From: Occallatibacter sp.
GTDB taxonomy: Bacteria > Acidobacteriota > Terriglobia > Terriglobales > Acidobacteriaceae
Assembly: GCA_031296165.1 (NCBI GenBank)
Contig: JARLGF010000060.1
Coordinates: forward strand, 1 to 39,185
DNA length: 39,185 nt
Reading direction: 5' to 3'
A program made the position numbers and the translations under genes. The number at the start of each line of letters is the position of its first letter. Positions within the stretch are counted from its first letter, which is position 1. Below are positions 32,839 to 39,185 of this stretch, in pieces. The notes beneath the pieces were generated by a model. It had not been told where the DNA came from, ran no database searches, and saw nothing but the letters and a program-made list of their open reading frames with translations.

Positions 32839-33654
32839 TCAGCGTACTACATGAAGAGTCCGCTCCCAGCGCGTGTCCGTAAGGAAGTGTAAGGCCACGT
32901 GCCCCACCCACGCCAAGCTGTTGCCAATCCCAGTCTGTTTATATTGGTCTTCCGGCGTTTTCAACGACCAATAATTGAACAACGGCCTTCCCACGATGTT
33001 CTCTCTGGGCACAAATCCCCAGTATCGCGAATCCAGGCTGTTGTGCCGGTTATCGCCCATCATGAAGTACTGGCCGGGAGGAACCACCAACTCCCCATTT
33101 TCAATCAGATGAGGAAATTGCACCACCCAAGCCTCTGGCGTGCCTTCATAGGCGTCTGCGGTCGCCTCCGGGGCGATTGCGGGAAACTCATCGAGGAAGT
33201 CCGAGTGGTTATCTGGAGTCGTTGGCTCGGCATGGGGCTGGCTCTGGGCTACGCCGTTCAGGATGACGATCCCGTTGCGCAGGTGGATGCGGTCACCGGG
33301 GACGCCGATGATGCGCTTCACCAGGTGTTGGTAGGTCCCGTTGCCGTCGGGCACTGGCTTGTAAAAGACGATAATGTCATTGCGCTGAGGCTCGCGGTAG
33401 TGAACCAGGGGCATCCACTTGGTGGCCGGCGCCAGAGTGATTTGATCCACCACCAGATGGTCACCCACCAGCAGGGTCTTCTCCATCGATCCGGAGGGGA
33501 TCACATAGTTTTGCCCTAAAAAGCTGTAGATGAACAGACCGATCACCAGGACCGAGCATATGCTGGCAAGCGCCTCAAACGGCGTCTCATTCAATTGGTT
33601 TGGAGTAGTGGCGGGTTGCTCTGGAGGCGTTTCTTTCGTCTTCATCGCATTCAT
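32839..33654 (-). CDS. lepB: Signal peptidase I, paralogue 1
   Basis: A type I leader peptidase that removes signal peptides at the periplasmic face of the inner membrane. It has 271 residues. One transmembrane helix (SICSVLVIGLFIYSFLGQN) precedes box B, IPSGSMEKTLLVGD, with the nucleophile Ser56. The general base is Lys113 in HLVKRIIGVPGD. Box E is GDNRHNSLDSRYWGFVP near 215. ATG 33654 (MNAMKTKE) is chosen; a TTG at 33672 would add six residues. It is closely related to paralogue 2, 54 bases upstream, which suggests a recent tandem duplication. Active-site residues are intact, so it should be functional. Confidence 0.95.
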   Translation of the reverse strand: MNAMKTKETPPEQPATTPNQLNETPFEALASICSVLVIGLFIYSFLGQNYVIPSGSMEKTLLVGDHLVVDQITLAPATKWMPLVHYREPQRNDIIVFYKPVPDGNGTYQHLVKRIIGVPGDRIHLRNGIVILNGVAQSQPHAEPTTPDNHSDFLDEFPAIAPEATADAYEGTPEAWVVQFPHLIENGELVVPPGQYFMMGDNRHNSLDSRYWGFVPRENIVGRPLFNYWSLKTPEDQYKQTGIGNSLAWVGHVALHFLTDTRWERTLHVVR

Positions 33655-33708
33655 CGCAACAAGCCCTCGCAAAAACGCGAAGTTGGAATGTTCCCGCGCT
33701 GACAGGGT

Positions 33709-34542
33709 CTAGCGTGTCAGGTGCAGCGTCCGGCTCCAGCGCGTATCGGTGAAGAAATGCAACGCCACGTGCCCCATCCAGGCCACGCTGTTGCCAATCC
33801 CGCTCTGTTCGTACTGATCTTCCGGCGTCTTGAACGACCAGTAGTTGAACAAGGGCCTGCCCACGATATTCTCTCTGGGCACAAAGCCCCAGTAACGCGA
33901 ATCCAGGCTGTTGTGCCGGTTATCGCCCATCATGAAGTACTTGCCCGGTGGAATCACCAGGTCCCCATTCTCGATGAGATTGGGAAATTCCACTGCCCAC
34001 CCCTCGGTCGCGCCAAACTGCGGATCGGGCGACACAGAGGGAAACTCGTCCAGAAAGTCGGAGTGGTTCTCCAGTGTAGTTTTTTCGGCGTGCGGCTGGT
34101 CCTGCGCCACACCATTGATAATCACAATGCCGTTGCGCAGATGAATACGGTCGCCGGGCACCCCGACCAGCCGCTTCACCAGAAACAGGTATTGCGGCTG
34201 CCCATCCACCATGTCGGGAACAGGCTTCAGAAACACCACGATATCGCCGCGCTTCGGCTCCCGGTAGTGAACCAGTGGCATCCACTTTGCAGATGGCGCC
34301 AGCGTGATCCGGTCCACTACCAGATGGTCGCCCACCAGTAGCGTCTTCTCCATCGATCCCGACGGAATCACAAAGTTCTGCGCCAGAAATGTCAGGATGA
34401 ACAGGCCCACCACAAGCACGGAGCAAATGCTCGCGACCGCCTCAAAAGGCGTCTCTTCCACTGTTTCAACGGCTGGAGTTACGGCAGGTTCCGGTTGTGC
34501 CTCGGTCTGCGTCTTGGAGTCCGGCGTCTTTTTCTTCGTCAT
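33709..34542 (-). CDS. lepB: Signal peptidase I, paralogue 2
   Basis: A 277-residue type I signal peptidase. The catalytic Ser63 lies in IPSGSMEKTLLVGDHLVVD and the general base Lys123 in FLVKRLVGVPGD. Box E is GDNRHNSLDSRYWGFVP. The N-terminal 35 residues are a charged, proline-rich cytoplasmic tail before one transmembrane helix. From the transmembrane helix on it matches paralogue 1 almost residue for residue. Differences cluster in the N-terminal tail, in the DMVDGQPQYLF insertion before the Lys motif and in the PSVSPDPQFGA loop. The gap to paralogue 3 is 151 bases and holds no gene. Confidence 0.95.
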   Translation of the reverse strand: MTKKKTPDSKTQTEAQPEPAVTPAVETVEETPFEAVASICSVLVVGLFILTFLAQNFVIPSGSMEKTLLVGDHLVVDRITLAPSAKWMPLVHYREPKRGDIVVFLKPVPDMVDGQPQYLFLVKRLVGVPGDRIHLRNGIVIINGVAQDQPHAEKTTLENHSDFLDEFPSVSPDPQFGATEGWAVEFPNLIENGDLVIPPGKYFMMGDNRHNSLDSRYWGFVPRENIVGRPLFNYWSFKTPEDQYEQSGIGNSVAWMGHVALHFFTDTRWSRTLHLTR

Positions 34543-34693
34543 CCTGTCGCTCTTTACCGGTTGTCGGATTTCAGTTGTTAGTGACTGGACGAAACGCCCG
34601 CGCCTTCCACGACTATTCCACAGAATCCCGCTATCGGCCGGACCAGCTCAACTCACAAGTACCAAACCGATCACTGACCACTGACAACTGCAT

Positions 34694-35488
34694 TTAGTGA
34701 ACCACATGAAAGATGCGCTTCCAGCGCGCAAACCCCGTGAGCCTCGTCGAGAGCTGCCTGTCGTGTCCGAGTCTATCATCTGTGGCTTGCAGCACGACCT
34801 GTTGCACATCGGTGCTCGATGGGCGGCTCACGGAGAAGTAGATCACCAGCGGTCGCGCCACTATCGCCTTCCGCGGCACAAATCCCCAGAACCGCGAATC
34901 CTTGCTGTGATTGCGGTTGTCGCCAAGCACAAAATATTTCCCCGCCGGCACCACCAGGTCGCCGTCATGCGTCAGGCTCTGCATCTGCTTCCACCAGTCG
35001 GGATCCACCTGCGGATCGGTGTACACCGTGGCGGGAAAATTGTCGCGGAAAAAATTGGGGGCCGCCGGCTCAAAGGCCGCATACGGCTCGTCCAGCGCAT
35101 GTCCGTTCACCGTTACCCGCCCGTCTTCAATGTGCAGCCGGTCGCCGGGAATGCCTACCACCCGCTTCACCAGGTACGACGGCTGCGGATGGTGGAAGAC
35201 AACGATATCGCCGCGCGCAATCTGCCTGTAGGGCAGCATCCACCGGCTCAGCCCGCCTGCCGGCGCATATTCCTGCATGTTGACCAGCAGAAAATCTCCC
35301 ACCAGCAGCGTGTGCTCCATGCTCTCTGAGGGAATCAGGAAGGGCTGCAGCACAAACGTCAGCAGAAACAGCGCCACCACCACCGTCCGCAACAGCGAGG
35401 CCAGCGCCTCCGGCAGCGTGGGCAGTTGCTGCCACACCTCGGAAAACTTCCACTCGGATTGGCCTGAAACCTGGGCCGGAGTGCTCAT
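34694..35488 (-). CDS. lepB: Signal peptidase I, paralogue 3 (divergent)
   Basis: A 264-residue type I signal peptidase, more distant from the other two. Box B reads IPSESMEHTLLVGD (nucleophile Ser56), with Glu where the others have Gly. The general base is Lys108 in YLVKRVVGIPGD. Box E is GDNRNHSKDSRFWGFVP. A single transmembrane helix (LLRTVVVALFLLTFVLQPFL) precedes it. Its ATG overlaps the rnc stop codon by four bases (ATGA, 35485-35488), so it is translationally coupled to rnc, an arrangement also known for lepB-rnc in other bacteria. It may be the ancestral copy, with paralogues 1 and 2 added downstream; that order is inference. Confidence 0.94.
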   Translation of the reverse strand: MSTPAQVSGQSEWKFSEVWQQLPTLPEALASLLRTVVVALFLLTFVLQPFLIPSESMEHTLLVGDFLLVNMQEYAPAGGLSRWMLPYRQIARGDIVVFHHPQPSYLVKRVVGIPGDRLHIEDGRVTVNGHALDEPYAAFEPAAPNFFRDNFPATVYTDPQVDPDWWKQMQSLTHDGDLVVPAGKYFVLGDNRNHSKDSRFWGFVPRKAIVARPLVIYFSVSRPSSTDVQQVVLQATDDRLGHDRQLSTRLTGFARWKRIFHVVH

Positions 35489-36330
35489 TCCGCTGCTTGC
35501 TCCTCTTCTTCAGTATCGGCCGTCAGTTCAGTATCGACCGTCAGAGCGCCGTCTTTGGCCGCTGCCGCCGTCAGCCGGTCTAGCGCGCGCCGCGCCGCAT
35601 CCTGCTCCGCATGTTTCTTGGTGCTCCCCATCCCCCGCGCCAGCGGCTTGCCCGGCTCTCCGCCTTCCGCCTTGAGCCGCACTTCCACCAGAAAGCGCTT
35701 GCGGTGGTCGGGACCGCTTTCGCTCTTCACCCGGTACACCGGCGAACCCGCCTGCACTGCCTGCAAATGCTCCTGAAGCGCGGATTTATAGTTGCCCAGC
35801 GCCGCCCCGTGGCGCAGTTCTTCGGCCAGTTGCTCGGCTGCCTCGCCCAGCACGTAGCGGCGGGCAAATGCCCTTACCGGCTCCAGGCCGCCGTCCAGAA
35901 ACAGAGCCGCCATCACCGCCTCCATGGTGTTTGAAAGCACCGTGCTCTTGCGCCTCAGGCCGCTCTTGTCCTCGCCCCGGCTCAGCCGCAGATAGTCGCC
36001 CAGCCCAATCGCCACGGCCACTTCCGCCATGTGCTGTCGGCTCACCAACTGCGCGCGAACCCGCGTCAGTTCCCCCTCCTGCCACTCCGGATGCAATCCG
36101 TACAGCGCCTCGGCCACCACCAGCCCCAGAACCGCGTCGCCCAGAAACTCCAGCCGCTCGTTGTCGCCTGCCCCTGCGGCTTCCTCTTTCCCGCCAGCCG
36201 GCGCGTTCGCCCCTCGCTCGTTCGTCAGCGACCGGTGAGTCAGCGCACACAGCAGCAGCTCGGGGCTGGCAAAGCCATGCCCAAGTACCGCTTCCAGCTC
36301 TGACAGAACTGCTTCCACGTACCCCCTCAT
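35485..36330 (-). CDS. rnc: Ribonuclease III
   Basis: Double-strand-specific endoribonuclease that processes rRNA precursors and structured mRNAs. It has 281 residues, longer than the usual 220-250. The signature NERLEFLGDAVLGLVVAE (residues about 57-74) holds the metal-binding Glu and Asp. The second acidic pair is in STVLSNTMEAVMAALFLDGG near 130-145. The double-stranded-RNA-binding domain follows at about 170-250 (NYKSALQEHLQ, then GMGSTKKHAEQDAARRAL). Extra length comes from a Gly/Ala loop (NAPAGGKEEAAGAG) before the signature and an acidic tail containing LTVDTE and LTADTE, encoded by a short DNA duplication. It is coupled to lepB paralogue 3 by ATGA overlap. Confidence 0.96.
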   Translation of the reverse strand: MRGYVEAVLSELEAVLGHGFASPELLLCALTHRSLTNERGANAPAGGKEEAAGAGDNERLEFLGDAVLGLVVAEALYGLHPEWQEGELTRVRAQLVSRQHMAEVAVAIGLGDYLRLSRGEDKSGLRRKSTVLSNTMEAVMAALFLDGGLEPVRAFARRYVLGEAAEQLAEELRHGAALGNYKSALQEHLQAVQAGSPVYRVKSESGPDHRKRFLVEVRLKAEGGEPGKPLARGMGSTKKHAEQDAARRALDRLTAAAAKDGALTVDTELTADTEEEEQAAE

Positions 36331-36467
36331 CGCTTCATGACCGCTTCTCGGCCGCTTCCATCGAGTCGATTTTTTGCAGACAGTCCACGCCCGGGAGATC
36401 CCACAGGGAGATCCCGCCCGCTTCTTCTATTAGACGCCAAGCCGCCGCTCTCAGACGCACAAGCGGA

Positions 36468-38282
36468 TTATTGCGGCTTCGGCGTCGATTTCTGCGCAGG
36501 TGTGGCCGCCACCGGCCCGGTTACCGCCGGCTTGGCCTCTCCCGCGCCGGGCGCATCCGCATCCGCATCTTCGTCGCAGCTGTGGCCCTTCACGGCATAC
36601 GCCGCCTTCACTCCCCGCTCGGCGGCTAGCCGCGTGTCCTGCTGGCCGTCGCGCGTCGCCAGCGCCTCTTTGTACTCGCTCAGCGCTTCGTCGCGCTTGC
36701 AATCCAGGTCCAGCATCCGGCCCAGGTAAATATGCGACCACGACAGCAGACGCGGGTCTTTGCTCGCCGCCAGCGTCTTCTGGAAGTCGTCCGTCGCCTG
36801 ATCCGGATGACCGGTCAGGATCGCCGCCCTGGCCAGAATAAAGTTGGCCCGGGCGCCGTCCGCAGCGGCCTGCACTGTATCGTTGGGCCTGGCCAGCGTC
36901 TGCCGCGCCATCGCCGTCGCCGTCGCCACGTCCCCTGCCCCCAGCCGCGCTTCCGCCAGGTCCAGTCCCGTCAGCATCCGCGGCTTGCTGTGCTTCAGCA
37001 CGTCGTCGTCGGCCGTCTTGTCGAACTCGATATGGTGAGCAACACTCACCTCGTGCAGCACATCCATGCTGTACACAATCTCGCCGATCGTGTCCTTCAG
37101 GCTCGCCGGATCCTTTTCAAACTGGATCATCGAGTCAAAAAAGTATTGCGTCAGCACAAATCCCTGCGTCATGTCGTGCCTCACCATGGCCACGCGCACG
37201 GCTTCCACCCTCTGCTGATACGCCAGCCGCTCGCGCTCGTAGCGCGGCAGCGCCGACCGGTCCACCCCCGCCGGAATCGTGTACACCGGCACCCCGGTCT
37301 CCATCGTCCGCGCCTCAATCGCCTTGATCAGGCACTCAATTGACAACGTCAGGCTGTCGGAACGGTAGCGGAACGACAGCGGCGCTTCCCGCACCTCCTT
37401 CAGAATCGGCTGCATCCGGTCAATCGCATTGGCCCGCGCATACAGCAGCGGCTCAATCAGGTAGTGCAGATACGTGTGCCGCACGTCGTTCATGCGGATG
37501 CGCCCGTTCACAGGTGAAACCACCACCACGTAATCGGTGCCGTACACGCGGGCGTTCACCGTGCTCGGAGAGAGCATCGGCTCCGTCACCACAATGAACC
37601 GCCGCCCGTCGTACGTCGAGGCCGGCATCTTCAGGTAAAGGTTGGTCTCCACAATCATCTTGGTCAGCGCATCGTGCAGCGCATCGGCCTCCCGGTCATA
37701 CACCGGATGCACCGCCAGCCAGATGCCGTGCAGATCCACCGCATCCACAAAGTCCTTCAGCAGCGGCACAACCTCAGCCACCTGCGTCGAGTCCGGAGGC
37801 ATCTCCGCCAAATCCACTGAGATTTCCAGCTCCGGCGGCGGCGTCAGATACAACGCCAGCGAGATGTACTGCGAAATGTCCTCCACCGTCCCCGTCAACC
37901 GGTGCTGGGCAATGTACAGACACAATTTATCCCGCTTGCCGCGAGCGTCCTCGCTCTTGGCCAGCGCCTGGTCCACCTCCGCGCGCACCCGCTTGCGCAC
38001 CGGCGCGCTTTCCTCCAGACCCTGGTCGTACCCGCAGGCATTCAGCGCCGCAGCCATCACAAATAACGGCTCGGAGCTCACCTGCGAGATGGTCGGACCC
38101 GCCGGATCGATTAGCGACGGAGCCTTCTCCCGCTGCGTCACCCCCTGCTGCGAACCATGGTCGCCGCTGCTGGAACTGCTGTCGGAGGACTGGGCGTGAG
38201 CCGCCACAACTGCAAAACTGGCGGACAGGCACGCAAATGCGGCCGAAAATACGGCAAACGATCGAATTGAACGCAATGTCAT
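36468..38282 (-). CDS. Exported TPR-containing protein, unknown function
   Basis: A 604-residue protein with a signal peptide (1-30, ending VVAAHAQS). A Ser/Gln-rich stretch follows. A 300-residue domain comes next that I do not recognise (ISLALYLTPPPELEISVDLAEMPPDSTQ, GRRFIVVTEPMLSPSTVNARVYG, RMNDVRHTYLHYLIEPLLYAR). The HTYLHYLIEPL segment recalls a membrane-proximal helix or a peptidase-like HxxxH, but no full catalytic motif is visible. Residues about 455-580 form tetratricopeptide-like helical pairs (LTGLDLAEARLGAGDVATATAMARQ, ARAAILTGHPDQATDDFQKTL, LGRMLDLDCKRDEALSEYKEAL). The C-terminus is a Pro/Ala linker. It lies 137 bases before rnc on the same strand. AGGG precedes the ATG by 8 bases. 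Confidence 0.8.
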   Translation of the reverse strand: MTLRSIRSFAVFSAAFACLSASFAVVAAHAQSSDSSSSSGDHGSQQGVTQREKAPSLIDPAGPTISQVSSEPLFVMAAALNACGYDQGLEESAPVRKRVRAEVDQALAKSEDARGKRDKLCLYIAQHRLTGTVEDISQYISLALYLTPPPELEISVDLAEMPPDSTQVAEVVPLLKDFVDAVDLHGIWLAVHPVYDREADALHDALTKMIVETNLYLKMPASTYDGRRFIVVTEPMLSPSTVNARVYGTDYVVVVSPVNGRIRMNDVRHTYLHYLIEPLLYARANAIDRMQPILKEVREAPLSFRYRSDSLTLSIECLIKAIEARTMETGVPVYTIPAGVDRSALPRYERERLAYQQRVEAVRVAMVRHDMTQGFVLTQYFFDSMIQFEKDPASLKDTIGEIVYSMDVLHEVSVAHHIEFDKTADDDVLKHSKPRMLTGLDLAEARLGAGDVATATAMARQTLARPNDTVQAAADGARANFILARAAILTGHPDQATDDFQKTLAASKDPRLLSWSHIYLGRMLDLDCKRDEALSEYKEALATRDGQQDTRLAAERGVKAAYAVKGHSCDEDADADAPGAGEAKPAVTGPVAATPAQKSTPKPQ

Positions 38283-38352
38283 GAAGAGACCCTGCCTGCA
38301 AGTCTAGTTAGACGCACCGGCAGGGTCAAACGGGAGGAATCGAACACCTGAA

Positions 38353-39185
38353 ATGAGCCTCTTCACTGCCATCGGATACCCATGGCCTTCCGCCCGCCCC
38401 CGGCAATCGCCGCCCCACCCAAAGAAAAAACCAATCCGCGCGCCGCAAGCCGTATTCCCCCAGCCCCGCACCCAGCCCGGTTTCCCGTTGAATTCCGTCC
38501 CGGCCTCCGGATTCGACGCCGCCGGCAATCTGACAAATTATTCCGATTCCACCTACAATGGCGGCAGCATCATGGGCACGTGGAGCTTCCAGTACGACAC
38601 CCTCAACCGGCTCGTCTCCGCCGCCGCCGCCGCGGGCACGTATACCGGCCAGAACCTTTGCTGGAGCTACGACGCCTTTGGCAACCGCACCCTGCAGAGC
38701 GAGCAAACCAGCGCCTGTTCCAATGCGGGCAACATTGCTTCCACCCTGGTCTTCAATACGAACAACCAGCTCTCCGGCGTCATCCCGCCCGGCAGCACCG
38801 TTCCGTCGCCTTCAACGCTCCTCTACGACGCGGCGGGCGATGTCACCCAGGATATCCTCACCAGCAACCAGTATGTGTACGATGCCGAGGGCCGCATCTG
38901 CGCGTTCTCAACTCCTTCTGGCACCGGCGGCTCCATCGTGGTCGGCTACCTCTACGACGCCAACGGCGCCCGCGTGGCCAAGGGCACCATTCATTCTGTG
39001 CTGGTCAACGGTGTGCCAACCTTGTCCTGCGACCCCACCACCAACGGCTTCCAGTTAACGGAGCGCTATGTCCTGGGCCAGGGCGGCGAAGAGCTGACCA
39101 TGCTGGACGGCAGCGGCAACTGGCAGCGCACCAATGTGTACGGCGCCGGCAAGCAGTTGGCCACCTACGACATCGCATCCAACCC
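38353..39185 (+). CDS. RHS/YD-repeat protein, 5' truncated, 3' end outside the window
   Basis: An open frame from ATG 38353 to the right edge (277 codons). From about residue 50 it is a typical RHS core with YD repeats: FDAAGNLTNYS, WSFQYDTLNRLVSA, CWSYDAFGNRTLQ, LLYDAAGDVTQD, YVYDAEGRICAF and YLYDANGARVAKGT. RHS proteins are large secreted shells that often carry a C-terminal toxin, which here would lie beyond the window. Residues 1-50 are Pro/Arg/Lys-rich, lack a signal peptide and do not look like RHS. GGGAGGAAT lies 13 bases before the ATG, too far for a good site. The frame first opens after a TAG at 38305. I read it as a fragment of a longer RHS gene joined to unrelated sequence. Confidence 0.75.
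   Translation, partial: MSLFTAIGYPWPSARPRQSPPHPKKKPIRAPQAVFPQPRTQPGFPLNSVPASGFDAAGNLTNYSDSTYNGGSIMGTWSFQYDTLNRLVSAAAAAGTYTGQNLCWSYDAFGNRTLQSEQTSACSNAGNIASTLVFNTNNQLSGVIPPGSTVPSPSTLLYDAAGDVTQDILTSNQYVYDAEGRICAFSTPSGTGGSIVVGYLYDANGARVAKGTIHSVLVNGVPTLSCDPTTNGFQLTERYVLGQGGEELTMLDGSGNWQRTNVYGAGKQLATYDIASN

Noticed and set aside
38320..38400. tRNA-like T-arm string (TTCGATTCCTCC on the minus strand) near 38332-38345
   Set aside because: The T-stem does not pair properly and no anticodon or D arm can be drawn around it; at most a degraded tRNA end.

Overview
The window looks like a piece of an Acidobacteriota (Terriglobia/Acidobacteriaceae-like) chromosome. This is inferred from an Oar-type TonB receptor with an N-terminal carboxypeptidase-regulatory domain, a coproheme decarboxylase (HemQ), a LacI regulator next to glycoside hydrolases, GC-rich coding sequence and several families of short dispersed intergenic repeats. 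No rRNA, tRNA, CRISPR array or intact transposon was seen. Several genes appear to start at TTG or GTG behind a Shine-Dalgarno sequence.

Layout. 1-1690 (minus): 5' part of a secreted GH92 alpha-mannosidase that runs off the left edge, preceded by an inverted repeat and a two-block element. 1981-4175 (minus): a DinB-like protein, then an alpha/beta hydrolase with a membrane protein of unknown role. 4303-7450 (minus): pepP-accB-accC with a strong terminator. 7680-10025 (minus): a BldC/excisionase-type DNA-binding protein, a small exported protein and an M48 metalloprotease. 10223-12367 (plus): a membrane-bound PP2C/SpoIIE phosphatase, convergent with ino1 and dedA (minus, 12631-14845). 15174-17552 (plus): hemQ, a vapBC-type toxin-antitoxin pair and nth. 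17553-18250: a decayed wtpA-like fragment beside a dispersed repeat.

18269-28581 (plus) is the most interesting block: a ChbG/YdjC-like deacetylase, an 1126-residue TonB-dependent receptor, a LacI regulator, a GH2 enzyme resembling exo-beta-D-glucosaminidase and an APC permease. Together these suggest uptake of acetylated amino-sugar oligomers, periplasmic deacetylation, exo-cleavage to glucosamine and further import, under LacI control. A LacI-type palindrome lies in front of the first gene. The deacetylase and receptor genes are visibly more AT-rich than the rest, so the locus may be a mosaic.

28582-29379 is a gene-free, repeat-rich stretch with 30-bp tandem repeats and a long G-run. 29380-38282 (minus) is an envelope/housekeeping block. 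In transcription order it holds a secreted TPR-like protein, rnc, three consecutive type I signal peptidases, a large AsmA-family protein and a HAD phosphatase. Most of these genes are tightly spaced or overlap. From 38353 a plus-strand RHS/YD-repeat gene runs off the right edge; its N-terminus looks truncated.
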